Program-made: the position numbers and the translations under genes
The notes under the pieces: generated by a model
The model's database searches: none
What the model saw: only the letters and a program-made list of their open reading frames with translations
Told to the model about the DNA's origin: nothing
Assembly: GCA_963630635.1 (NCBI GenBank)
Contig: CAVGOA010000033.1
Coordinates: 1-23,189 of the forward strand
Origin: Paratractidigestivibacter sp963630635
GTDB lineage: Bacteria > Actinomycetota > Coriobacteriia > Coriobacteriales > Atopobiaceae
Direction: 5' to 3'
Length of the DNA stretch: 23,189 nucleotides
Shown: in pieces, positions 7,831-14,864 of the stretch
Layout: each line of letters starts with the position of its first letter
How positions within the stretch are numbered: the first letter of the stretch is position 1

Positions 7831-7862
7831 GCGGCCGACTCGAAAGAGTCGGCCGCTTTTTT
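7831..7862 (+). terminator. Strong intrinsic terminator after GH3 paralogue 2
   Basis: An 11-bp perfect stem, GCGGCCGACTC (7831-7841) with GAGTCGGCCGC (7846-7856), has a stable GAAA tetraloop and six Ts at 7857-7862. It lies 40 bp after the GH3 stop. TAGAAT at 7908-7913 could be the -10 of the next gene, though I see no good -35. Confidence 0.95.
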
Positions 7863-7991
7863 GTGGGCGCGGCGGCTTCGCGCCCGCATTGTGTCCGCGC
7901 GTGCGGGTAGAATGGGCTAAGTTGGGCCGCGCCGCGAGAGGGTTCTTCTCGCCATCCGCGCCGCCTGGGTTTTTGAGCAAAGGAGAAGGCC

Positions 7992-8525
7992 ATGTCCCTT
8001 AAATCCGACGCCGTTCTGGCCGCCATCAGCACTCGCAGGAGCTGCCGAAAGTACACCGATCAAATGCCCGAGGCCGCTGACCTCGACGCCATCGTGGAGG
8101 CCGGCCTTCGCGCGGCGTCCGGCCGCGGCGCGCAGTCGCCTATCGTGATCCGCGTGACCAACAAAGAGCTGCGCGACCGTCTTTCTGCCATGAACGCCCA
8201 GGTCATGGGCGCCAACATCGACCCGTTCTACGGCGCCCCGGCCGTGCTGGTGGTCCTTGCTAACCGCGAGGCCGCGACCTATCTCTACGACGGTTCGCTT
8301 GCCCTGGGCAACATGATGCTGGCCGCCGACGCCCTGGGCTACGGCTCGTGCTGGATCCACCGCGCCAAAGAGGTCTTCGACTCGCCCGAGGGCAAGCAGA
8401 TTCTGGCCGATCTGGGCGTCGAGGGCGATTACGAGGGCATCGGCCACTGCGTCGTGGGTTACCGCGCAGACGAGAAGCCCGGCCCCTTTGACATCCGCGA
8501 CGGCCGCGTCTTTTTGGCCGAGTAG
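7992..8525 (+). CDS. Nitroreductase-family oxidoreductase
   Basis: A 177-residue protein of the FMN-dependent nitroreductase fold. The N-terminal ISTRRSCRKYTDQ is the typical phosphate/FMN-binding RRSxRxY motif. LRAASGRGAQSP and the central LALGNMMLAADALGYGSCWI helix are family signatures, and the end (VVGYRADEKPGP) matches the usual GYP-like tail. These enzymes reduce quinones, nitro groups or related electron-poor substrates with NAD(P)H; the natural substrate is not predictable. The ATG at 7992 is preceded by AGGAGAAGG. It stands alone between a terminator and a gap with CTTCTCGCC (8534-8542); another copy lies in its leader at 7945-7953. Confidence 0.9.
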   Translation: MSLKSDAVLAAISTRRSCRKYTDQMPEAADLDAIVEAGLRAASGRGAQSPIVIRVTNKELRDRLSAMNAQVMGANIDPFYGAPAVLVVLANREAATYLYDGSLALGNMMLAADALGYGSCWIHRAKEVFDSPEGKQILADLGVEGDYEGIGHCVVGYRADEKPGPFDIRDGRVFLAE

Positions 8526-8598
8526 GGCAGGTTCTTCTCGCCGGACGCATCAATAAATCCCAGCTAACACACCGTATAAACCCCGACAGAGAGCATCC

Positions 8599-9561
8599 AT
8601 GGAACTATCGCAAGCCATCGAGTGCGCAAGCGCCTTCGGCCTTCCCGGCTTCATGCTGGACGACGCCTCGCTTACCGCCGAGCGCCTTAAGAACGAAGAC
8701 GCGCTCAAGACCCTCATGTCTACCTGGCAGCAGGCGCCGTTGGGCAAGGAGCCCTTCTCGTTTGACCTGGTACTTGCCCTGGCCGACCGCAACAAGGCCC
8801 TGTGCGACCAGATTGGGGCAGACAAGCTGCGCGACACCTCGCCGGCTTGTCTTTCCCGCAAGCTCTCTGCGGACGATCTGGTGCGCGGCGTGGCAACCCT
8901 GCAGCACCGCGACCCGGCCGAGGTCGCACGCGTGGCCGGTCCCGAGGCGGCCGATCTCAATATGGCCTACGTGCAAGAGAAGGTCTCTGGCCTGGTCATG
9001 GGCATCGACATCGAGACGACCGACCGCGACCCGGCCCGCGGCTACATCGTCAACGTTGGCCTTGAGTTCATGGAGATCGAGGCCGGTGCCAAGCCGCACG
9101 ACCCCTTCACCGCCTTCTGCGGCATCCCCGCCATGTACGCCGAGAAGGGCGTGCCGCTGGAGTTCATCCACCACATCACCTGGGACGACGTTGGTGATCA
9201 GCCGAGTTTTCGCGAGAACAAGAAGATGCAAGAGGCGCTGCTGGTTGCCATGAAGGCCTACCCCTACATGGCCCACAATGCCGCGTTCGAGGACTCGTGG
9301 TTCATGCTCAACATCGAGGGCTACGCCGAGGCGCGCAAATCCGGGCAGATCCGCATCGTGGACAGCCGCGATATCTGCCGTCGCCTTGACCCCGAGGTGC
9401 GCACGCTGCCGCGCGAGAGCCGCCCGGCCACCCTCGAGAACTGGGCCAAGCGCCGCGGCACCCTGGGCGCCAACGAGTCCGAGGTCCACCAGGGCCTGGA
9501 CGACGTCGAGCTCATGCTGGACACCGTTCTGGCCGAGTTCAGTGAGCGCAATCTGCTCTAG
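8599..9561 (+). CDS. DEDD-family 3'-5' exonuclease (DnaQ/RNase T fold) with unknown N-terminal domain
   Basis: A 320-residue protein. The C-terminal two thirds is a DnaQ-like exonuclease: Exo I is GIDIETTD with Asp137 and Glu139, Exo II is MAHNAAFED (His226-Asp232) and Exo III is HQGLDDVELM with His297 followed by Asp301/302. These residues bind two metal ions for 3'-5' removal of nucleotides. Residues 1 to about 130 form an extra, mostly helical region (LSQAIECASAFGLPGF, LADRNKALCDQIGADKL) that I do not recognise. It is not obviously a polymerase subunit, so it is more likely a stand-alone repair or RNA-processing nuclease. The ATG at 8599 has only a weak GAGAG upstream. A repeat-filled gap of about 350 bp follows. 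Confidence 0.85.
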   Translation: MELSQAIECASAFGLPGFMLDDASLTAERLKNEDALKTLMSTWQQAPLGKEPFSFDLVLALADRNKALCDQIGADKLRDTSPACLSRKLSADDLVRGVATLQHRDPAEVARVAGPEAADLNMAYVQEKVSGLVMGIDIETTDRDPARGYIVNVGLEFMEIEAGAKPHDPFTAFCGIPAMYAEKGVPLEFIHHITWDDVGDQPSFRENKKMQEALLVAMKAYPYMAHNAAFEDSWFMLNIEGYAEARKSGQIRIVDSRDICRRLDPEVRTLPRESRPATLENWAKRRGTLGANESEVHQGLDDVELMLDTVLAEFSERNLL

Positions 9562-9582
9562 GTCTTCTCGCCGCCTCTTTCA

Positions 9583-9745
9583 AAACCGGGACTTGTCGGA
9601 AGCCGACGGGCCTCAATCTTTAAAATCTGGGACTTGTCGGAACAAAATCCTTCCGACAAGTCCTGATTTGTAAAGAATCGGCGAGAAGACCTTCCGACAA
9701 GCCTCAAATCCTAAAGCGGGCGTTCCGACAAGTCCCAAAACGTAA
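9583..9745. repeat. Intergenic array of five copies of a GGGACTTGTCGGAA word
   Basis: The 9562-9907 gap holds five copies of one word in two orientations: GGGACTTGTCGGAA at 9588-9601 and 9629-9642, then the complement at 9651-9663, 9692-9704 (one change) and 9723-9736. The conserved unit extends to about 26 bases; outside each word is an A/T-rich tail of the type TAAAG (9670-9674, 9712-9716, 9742-9746) or its complement. Copies two and three form a perfect 13-bp hairpin (9630-9642 with 9651-9663). GGTCTTCTCGCC sits at the left edge (9561-9572) and its complement between copies three and four (9680-9691). After 9745 the gap has a GC-rich stretch and TTGACG at 9834-9839, a possible -35 for the next gene without a clear -10. 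Confidence 0.85.
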
Positions 9746-9907
9746 AGCCTCGACCCCGCCCGGCCGACCCCGCCCGCACCGCTCCACGGGACGAATCGCG
9801 CCGTTGGCCCATGCGCTCTGTACTGCGGCTTGTTTGACGCTAAGATATGTGCTTGTCCGTATACGCCGGGCCCCACGGCCCGCGTTGCTAACAAGGGGGA
9901 AATGCAA

Positions 9908-10366
9908 GTGAGCGATTTCGTTAAGGCAGACAACGTCTATGTAAACCAGCACGCGACGGCGCGCGAGGAGGTCCTTCGCCAGATTGCCGATCACGCGGCC
10001 GAGCTTGGCGTGACCGATGACGCCGATGCCGTCTACCAGGCCTTCCTTGCCCGAGAGGACATGGGCGAGACGGGCATGACCGATGGCTTTGCCGTTCCGC
10101 ACGCAAAGAGCGACGCCATCAAGCACGCCGCCGTCATCGTCTACAAGAACGATGCCGCCCTTGAGTGGCCGTCCTTCGACAATAACCCCGTCGACATCTC
10201 TTTGGCCCTGCTCGTTCCCGACGGAGAGGCCGGCACCACCCACATCAAGCTCCTCTCCAAGACCGCCGTCCTGCTCATGAACGACGACTTCAAGGCCTTC
10301 ATGCGCGAGAGCAACGACGCCCAGGCCATCGCTGACCGCATCAACGAGGGCATCGGCGAGGACTAG
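9908..10366 (+). CDS. PTS EIIA protein, fructose/mannitol type
   Basis: A 152-residue phosphotransferase IIA domain (PTS_EIIA_2). The active-site histidine is His65 in GFAVPHAKS, which accepts phosphate from HPr and passes it to a IIB domain. The flanking sequence (NVYVNQHATAREEVLRQIADHAAELG and a central LALLVP strand) is typical and the length is normal for a single-domain IIA. I chose GTG at 9908, eight bases after AAGGGGG (9893-9899); an ATG at 9902 is in frame but only two bases from that site. No IIB, IIC or sugar-catabolic gene lies beside it, so it may serve a permease elsewhere or act as a regulatory IIA. Confidence 0.88.
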   Translation: MSDFVKADNVYVNQHATAREEVLRQIADHAAELGVTDDADAVYQAFLAREDMGETGMTDGFAVPHAKSDAIKHAAVIVYKNDAALEWPSFDNNPVDISLALLVPDGEAGTTHIKLLSKTAVLLMNDDFKAFMRESNDAQAIADRINEGIGED

Positions 10367-10397
10367 TCCCGCGCGCCCTGCTAAACTAGAGCCAACC

Positions 10398-10430
10398 GGC
10401 CCCGCAGACATCACGCGCTGCGGGGCCTTC
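10398..10430 (+). terminator. Hairpin terminator between the EIIA and DJ-1 genes
   Basis: A perfect 10-bp GC-rich stem, GGCCCCGCAG (10398-10407) with CTGCGGGGCC (10418-10427), has a ten-base loop and is followed by TTCTC. It is the only notable element in the 85-bp gap. The T tract is poor, so readthrough is possible. Confidence 0.65.
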
Positions 10431-10451
10431 TCGCAAATAAAGGAGTGCTCA

Positions 10452-11042
10452 ATGACCACATTCAAGCAAAAGTCCGACGTCCGTCTCGCAGTATTTTTGG
10501 CTACCGGCTTCGAGGAGATCGAGGCCATCTCGGTGGTCGACGTCGCCTTTAGGGCAGGCATCGTCTGCGACATGGTGTCCGTCACGGCCGAGCGCCAGGT
10601 GACCTCGTCCAGAAACGTCACGGTGGTGGCCGACAAGTGCATCACCGACGCAGACTTTGACTTTGACGCCTACGACATGCTGGTCCTGCCCGGCGGCATC
10701 CCCGGCATGCCCAACCTCGAGGCTTGCCAGCCCTTGTGCGACGCCCTGGTGGATTTCAACGCCCGCGGCAAGGGCGTGGCGGCCATCTGCGCCAGCCCCT
10801 CTATCCTGGCAAAGCTGGGCATCCTTGATGGCCGTGCGGCCACGGGCAACCCGCACTTCCAGGACGTCTTGGCCCAAAACGGCGCTACCGTGCTGGCAAA
10901 CACCCGCACCGTCACCGACGGCAACGTCATCACCAGCCAGGGCATGGCCACCGCCTGCGACTTTGGCCTGGCCATCGTCGAGCACTTCCTGGGCCAAGTC
11001 GCGGCCGACAAGGTCAAGGAGGGCATCGTCCTTCTCGACTAG
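10452..11042 (+). CDS. DJ-1/PfpI (ThiJ/YajL) family protein
   Basis: A 196-residue single-domain protein of the DJ-1/PfpI superfamily. It has the N-terminal strand LAVFLATGFEEIEA, with Glu24 in the position that contacts the catalytic cysteine. DMLVLPGGIPGMPNL follows, then the nucleophile elbow AAICASPSIL with Cys113, and the C-terminal VITSQGMATACDFGLAIVE. This arrangement is closest to the YajL/DJ-1 group, linked to protection against oxidative or carbonyl damage; the exact reaction is debated for the family. The ATG at 10452 follows AAAGGAG. It appears monocistronic, followed by a 205-bp gap that begins with a GGCGAGAAGACC element (11072-11083) and then the arg promoter. Confidence 0.9.
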   Translation: MTTFKQKSDVRLAVFLATGFEEIEAISVVDVAFRAGIVCDMVSVTAERQVTSSRNVTVVADKCITDADFDFDAYDMLVLPGGIPGMPNLEACQPLCDALVDFNARGKGVAAICASPSILAKLGILDGRAATGNPHFQDVLAQNGATVLANTRTVTDGNVITSQGMATACDFGLAIVEHFLGQVAADKVKEGIVLLD

Positions 11043-11116
11043 GGGAGAGGCGCGAACGTAAGCGACCGGCCGGCGAGAAGACCGCGACGCCCGCCGCCCG
11101 CGCGTTTGCATAGAGT

Positions 11117-11155
11117 GTGTCAACCAGGTGTCTAAAGTGCCACGTAGGTTGACAC
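11117..11155. promoter_or_regulatory. Perfect 9-bp inverted repeat overlapping the arg promoter
   Basis: GTGTCAACC (11117-11125) and GGTTGACAC (11147-11155) are perfect inverted copies separated by 21 bases. The right arm contains the -35 hexamer TTGACA. It could be an operator for a dimeric regulator, or the left arm may be a backward-facing -35. It differs from the ArgR-like boxes downstream. Confidence 0.5.
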
Positions 11156-11177
11156 GTTATGCGCAAAAGCTTATCTT
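11149..11177 (+). promoter_or_regulatory. Sigma-A-type promoter of the argCJBD cluster
   Basis: A perfect -35 hexamer TTGACA (11149-11154) is followed after 17 bases by TATCTT (11172-11177). This predicts a start near 11184 and a leader of about 64 bases before argC. An ArgR-like sequence (TTATGCGCAAAA) overlaps the spacer, and a stronger pair lies just downstream. Confidence 0.75.
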
Positions 11178-11201
11178 CACCGTATAAATCCGCTATTGAG
11201 A

Positions 11202-11225
11202 TGCATAAAACAACTGGTTTATGCA
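11202..11225. promoter_or_regulatory. ArgR-like operator (ARG boxes)
   Basis: TGCATAAA (11202-11209) and TTTATGCA (11218-11225) form a perfect inverted repeat with an eight-base spacer, close in style to ARG-box half-sites. Further half-site-like words are TGCATAGA near 11108 and TTATGCGC near 11157. Position just downstream of the promoter fits arginine-dependent repression of the biosynthetic operon. No argR gene is in the window. Confidence 0.6.
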
Positions 11226-11247
11226 ATAAAACAGGGAGTTTCACGCA

Positions 11248-12324
11248 ATGTCTTGTATAAAGGTCTGTGTCGTCGGCGCCACCGGATATGCCGGAATCGA
11301 GGTCTGCCGCCTGGTCATTGGCCACCCGGATATGCAGCTGGTCATGGTCACCGACCGTAAAGAGGCGGGCACGCGCCTGGACTCCCTTTACCCCAACCTT
11401 GCCGGCACCTGCGACCTTGAGCTTGTCTACCCCGACGCGGCAGAGATCGCCAAGGTGGCAGACGTCGCCTTCTTGGCCGTGCCCCACACCGCGTCTTTGG
11501 CCATCACCCCGGCCCTGCTTGAGGCCGGCGTGAGCGTCCTTGACCTCTCGGCAGATTACCGTCTGCACGACGCCGACGTCTATGCCCAGTGGTACAACAC
11601 GCCCCACACAAGCCCCGAGCTTCTCTCTCAGACCGTCTATGGCCTGCCCGAGCTCAACCGCGCGGGCATCCAGGCCTTAGCCGAGAAGCGCGCCGCTGGC
11701 CAGGCCGTCCTGGTTGCCGTCCCCGGCTGCTATCCCACGGCGACCGCCCTGGCCGCAAGCCCGGCCTTGGCTGCCGGCATCGCCACCGGTGACCTGGTGA
11801 TCTCTGACGCCATCTCCGGCGTCTCGGGCGCCGGCCGCGGCTGCAACGCCCGCACCCACTACTGCCACGCCAACGAGTCTGTGGAGGCCTACGGCGTGGC
11901 CAAGCACCGCCACACCCCCGAGATCGAGCAGACCCTCTCTGAGGTCGCCGGTCGCGACATGAACGTTGTTTTCACCCCGCACCTGGCTCCCCTGACCCGC
12001 GGTCTTCTCGCCACCGTCTACCTTGAGGCCGCAGAAGGCGTCACCGCCGAGCAGGTCCAGGAGGTCTACGAGAAGGCCTACGCCAACGAGACCCTCGTCA
12101 CGACCCTGGCCGCCGGTTCCATGCCCGCAACGGCCTCTGTCTTTGGCACCGCCCGCGCCCAGGTGGGCGTGGCCTTAGATGCGCGACGACGTAGGACGAT
12201 CATCGCTTCCTGCGCCATCGACAACCTGGGCAAGGGCGCGGCCGCACAGGCCATGCAGTGCGCCAACATCATCCTTGGTTTGCCCGAGACGCAAGGTATC
12301 GCCAACCCGGCGCCCTTGGTCTAG
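11248..12324 (+). CDS. argC: N-acetyl-gamma-glutamyl-phosphate reductase
   Basis: A 358-residue enzyme of the third step of arginine synthesis: NADPH-dependent reduction of N-acetylglutamyl phosphate to the semialdehyde. The N-terminal Rossmann motif GATGYAG (residues 10-16), the catalytic Cys161 in AVPGCYPTA, SGVSGAGRG and the KHRHTPEIEQ motif are all present, and the length is typical. The ATG at 11248 follows AGGGAG at a normal distance. It is the first gene of the argC-J-B-D cluster, whose gaps are short, and is controlled by the promoter and ArgR-like boxes just upstream. A CTTCTCGCC copy lies in frame as Leu-Leu-Ala at 12004-12012. Confidence 0.97.
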   Translation: MSCIKVCVVGATGYAGIEVCRLVIGHPDMQLVMVTDRKEAGTRLDSLYPNLAGTCDLELVYPDAAEIAKVADVAFLAVPHTASLAITPALLEAGVSVLDLSADYRLHDADVYAQWYNTPHTSPELLSQTVYGLPELNRAGIQALAEKRAAGQAVLVAVPGCYPTATALAASPALAAGIATGDLVISDAISGVSGAGRGCNARTHYCHANESVEAYGVAKHRHTPEIEQTLSEVAGRDMNVVFTPHLAPLTRGLLATVYLEAAEGVTAEQVQEVYEKAYANETLVTTLAAGSMPATASVFGTARAQVGVALDARRRRTIIASCAIDNLGKGAAAQAMQCANIILGLPETQGIANPAPLV

Positions 12325-12403
12325 GCTCGCGCAGGACTGACACCCGTAGCTGCTCGTATATGGCAGGCTCTCTGTCATGTCCCAACCTTTAAGGATTTCC
12401 ATC

Positions 12404-13699
12404 ATGAATAACGAATTCGCGCCCTTGGTCGTTCCCGTTCCCAACGACACGCCCGAGGCCTTTGGCTTCACTGCCTGTAAGGGCGGCGTCTGCGCTGCCG
12501 CCGGCATCAAGGCCGCGGGCGTCCACGCCGGCTTTAGGAAGGACCCCAAGCGCCTTGACATGGCCCTGGTTGTCGCCGACGAGCTGGCCTGCGCCGCCGC
12601 GACCTTCACGACCAACCGCTTTTGCGCAGCGCCCGTCACCGTCTCTCGCGCCCACGTGGCAGACGGCAAGGCCCGCGCCGTGGTCTTGAACTCGGGCAAC
12701 GCCAACGCCGCCACCGGTCAGCCGGGCCTTGAGGTTGCCGAGAAGACCGCGGCCTATGTGGCCCAGGTCGTGGGCTGCGAGGCCCAAGACGTCCTTGTTG
12801 CCTCGACCGGCGTCATTGGCCAGCAGCTTGACTTTGCCCCGTTCCAGACGGGCGTTCCCGCTGCGGCCGATCTTTTGGGCGCCACGCCCCAGGCCGCGCA
12901 CGACGCCGCCGTGGCCGTCATGACCACCGACACCGTGCCCAAAGAGGCGTCTTTCGAAGGCGAGCTGACCACCGCAGCAGGGGAGAAGTACACCGTTCAC
13001 CTGGGCGGCTTTGTCAAGGGTTCGGGCATGATCCAACCCAACATGGCAACCATGCTCTGCGTTATGTCGTGTGACGCGGCTTTGACCGCCGAGGCTGCCC
13101 ACGCAGCCCTTCTCGCCGCCGTCAAGACCACCTTCAACAAGGTGACTGTCGACTCCGATACCTCGACCAACGACACGGCCATCCTTCTTGCCACCGGCAA
13201 GGCCGCGCCTGCGGGTCACGTGATCGACCTTGACTCGGCCGAGTACCCGGCTATCGCGGCCGGCATCAAGGCCGTCTGCGGCGAGCTGGCCCGAAAGATC
13301 GCGGCCGACGGCGAGGGGTCCACAAAGCTGGTCACCGTGAACGTCCTGGGCGCGTCTGATGACGACGCGGCCGATACCGTGGCCCGCTCGATCGCAAACT
13401 CGCCCCTGGTCAAGACCGCCATCTTTGGCCACGACGCCAACTGGGGCCGCGTGGCCGCGGCCGCCGGCAAGTGCGGCGTGCCCTTCGACCAGACCCGCGT
13501 TGACATCGACTTCATGGGCGTGCCCGTCTGCCGCGGCGGCCTTACCGTCCCCATGGACGAGGACGACATGCTGCGCCGCTTTGAGGCCCCCGAGATCGAC
13601 ATCGTGGTCGACCTGCACGACGGCGACGCGACCTGCCGCGTGTGGACCTGCGACCTCACGCACGATTACGTCACCATCAACGGAGACTACCGCACGTAG
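12404..13699 (+). CDS. argJ: Glutamate N-acetyltransferase / ornithine acetyltransferase
   Basis: A 431-residue enzyme that moves the acetyl group from N-acetylornithine to glutamate, closing the acetyl cycle; some members also use acetyl-CoA. The precursor self-cleaves before the nucleophile Thr216 in the conserved GSGMIQPNMATML motif, giving two chains. Other signatures are GKAAPAGHVIDL-type ATP-like loops, FGHDANWGR and the C-terminal DYVTINGDYRT. The frame is open from an ATG at 12377, but AAGGA (12391-12395) points to the ATG at 12404, which matches the family N-terminus. It lies 79 bp after argC. Its stop codon is the first base pair of the palindromic element that follows. A CTTCTCGCC copy lies in frame at 13109-13117. 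Confidence 0.96.
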   Translation: MNNEFAPLVVPVPNDTPEAFGFTACKGGVCAAAGIKAAGVHAGFRKDPKRLDMALVVADELACAAATFTTNRFCAAPVTVSRAHVADGKARAVVLNSGNANAATGQPGLEVAEKTAAYVAQVVGCEAQDVLVASTGVIGQQLDFAPFQTGVPAAADLLGATPQAAHDAAVAVMTTDTVPKEASFEGELTTAAGEKYTVHLGGFVKGSGMIQPNMATMLCVMSCDAALTAEAAHAALLAAVKTTFNKVTVDSDTSTNDTAILLATGKAAPAGHVIDLDSAEYPAIAAGIKAVCGELARKIAADGEGSTKLVTVNVLGASDDDAADTVARSIANSPLVKTAIFGHDANWGRVAAAAGKCGVPFDQTRVDIDFMGVPVCRGGLTVPMDEDDMLRRFEAPEIDIVVDLHDGDATCRVWTCDLTHDYVTINGDYRT

Positions 13700-13805
13700 A
13701 CGGCTTCCCCTGGTACCCCATCTGGGGGCTCCAACCCTCGTCGCGTACCTTAGTACGCTTCCTCGGGCTTGTCGCTCCCCATCTGGGGCACCAGGAAAAG
13801 CCGTC
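13699..13805. repeat. 107-bp nested palindromic element between argJ and argB
   Basis: The ends GACGGCTT (13699-13706) and AAGCCGTC (13798-13805) are exact inverted copies. Inside them CCTGGT faces ACCAGG, and each arm contains its own CCCCAxxTGGGG palindrome (around 13717-13728 and 13777-13788). The centre is a perfect hairpin GCGTAC/GTACGC (13743-13748, 13753-13758) with a four-base loop. The whole can fold as one long interrupted hairpin or cruciform. It resembles REP/BIME or MITE-type elements in architecture; no transposase is present. It could also act as an RNA processing or attenuation structure within the arg operon. Confidence 0.8.
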
Positions 13806-13853
13806 ATAAACGATGCAACAGGCTGACCCTTTGCATTACCACGCGAATCCCTC

Positions 13854-13881
13854 GGCGAGAAACCCGCGCGGTCTTCTCGCC
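13854..13881. other. Facing pair of the dispersed CTTCTCGCC word (hairpin before argB)
   Basis: GGCGAGAA (13854-13861) and TTCTCGCC (13874-13881) form an 8-bp inverted repeat with a 12-base loop, 35 bp before argB. The right arm belongs to a full GGTCTTCTCGCC (13870-13881). No T run follows, so a terminator is unlikely. Confidence 0.6.
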
Positions 13882-13916
13882 TAAGCCTAGCCCGGCGCAA
13901 CCAGAAAGGCACATCC

Positions 13917-14792
13917 ATGAAGAAACGCGATCGTCAGCAGCGCGACGCCGCAGCCACCAAGGCCGAGACCTTGATCGAGGCCCTGCCCTGGATAAACCAG
14001 ATGAACGGCAAGACCTTTGTCATCAAGTACGGCGGAAGCGCCATGGAGAACAAGGAGCTTTGCGCCCAGGTCGTGGCCGATATCGAGATGCTCAAGCTCA
14101 TGGGCGTGCGCATCGTGCTTGTCCACGGCGGCGGCAAGGCCATCAACGCTATGCTCACGCGCCTGAACATCCCCGTGAAGTTCAAGGACGGCCTGCGCGT
14201 GACCGACGAGGACACCATGGAGGCCGTGCGCGAGGTGCTGGTTGGCAAGGTCAACCAGGAGCTTGTTTGGGCCTTGAACGAGTACGGCCACAACGCGGTG
14301 GGTATCTCGGGCGCCGACGGCAAGACCTTGAAGTCCGAGGTCATCGACCCCGACTTGGGTCGCGTGGGCCGTATTCGCGAGGTCGACACGAGCCTCATCG
14401 ACACCATCTTGGACGACGGCTACATCCCCGTGGTGGCCTCCATCGGCTGCGGCCCCGACGGCTTCTTCAACATCAACGCAGACGTCGCGGCCGGCAAGGT
14501 GGCCGAGGCCATGGGCGCCGACAAGCTCATCTACCTGACCGACGTCGACGGCCTGCTGGAAGACGTTGACGACCCCGACAGCCTGATCGCCCAGATGACC
14601 CGCACCGAGACCCACGAGCTTCTGGACTCCGGCAAGCTCGACGGTGGCATGATCCCCAAGATCCGCTCGGTGGCCGAGGCCCTGGACTCCGGCGTGTCCG
14701 AGGTCGTGATCTTAAACGGCAAGTACCCGCACTCCCTGCTGCTCGAGATCTTTACCGACGCGGGCTGCGGCACCCTCTTTACGCAAGATTAA
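13917..14792 (+). CDS. argB: N-acetylglutamate kinase
   Basis: A 291-residue kinase that phosphorylates N-acetylglutamate, the second and usually controlled step of arginine synthesis. Amino-acid-kinase motifs are in order: KYGGSAM near residue 38, VLVHGGGKAIN, GLRVTDEDT, GISGADG, GYIPVVASIG, FNINADVAA, LTDVDGLL, GGMIPK and GTLF at the end. The N-terminal helical extension (about 30 residues before NGKTFVIKYGG) and the C-terminal GKYPHSLLLEIFTDAGCGT are typical of arginine-inhibited hexameric forms, so feedback inhibition is likely. The glycine loop reads HGGGK where many family members have HGGGP. The ATG at 13917 follows AGAAAGG. Confidence 0.96.
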   Translation: MKKRDRQQRDAAATKAETLIEALPWINQMNGKTFVIKYGGSAMENKELCAQVVADIEMLKLMGVRIVLVHGGGKAINAMLTRLNIPVKFKDGLRVTDEDTMEAVREVLVGKVNQELVWALNEYGHNAVGISGADGKTLKSEVIDPDLGRVGRIREVDTSLIDTILDDGYIPVVASIGCGPDGFFNINADVAAGKVAEAMGADKLIYLTDVDGLLEDVDDPDSLIAQMTRTETHELLDSGKLDGGMIPKIRSVAEALDSGVSEVVILNGKYPHSLLLEIFTDAGCGTLFTQD

Positions 14793-14864
14793 ATTCTCGC
14801 GCGCCGCGGTTTTGCTCGTCTAAGATTGAGAACATCGCGAAAGCTACCCCAGAAGGGATACTTC

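Noticed and set aside
5199..7889. An 896-residue open frame antisense to GH3 paralogue 2
   Set aside because: It mirrors the codon bias of the real gene, lacks recognisable motifs and a ribosome site, and the plus-strand frame is a clear GH3 enzyme.
9583..9745. CRISPR array
   Set aside because: Units are in both orientations, unevenly spaced and imperfect, with no cas genes in the window.
13699..13805. Insertion sequence between argJ and argB
   Set aside because: There are inverted ends but no transposase and no obvious flanking target duplication; kept only as a palindromic element.
12389..13918. A 509-residue open frame antisense to argJ, and a 445-residue one antisense to argD (14844-16181)
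   Set aside because: Low-complexity Gly/Ala/Val/His-rich translations typical of the reverse strand of high-GC genes.
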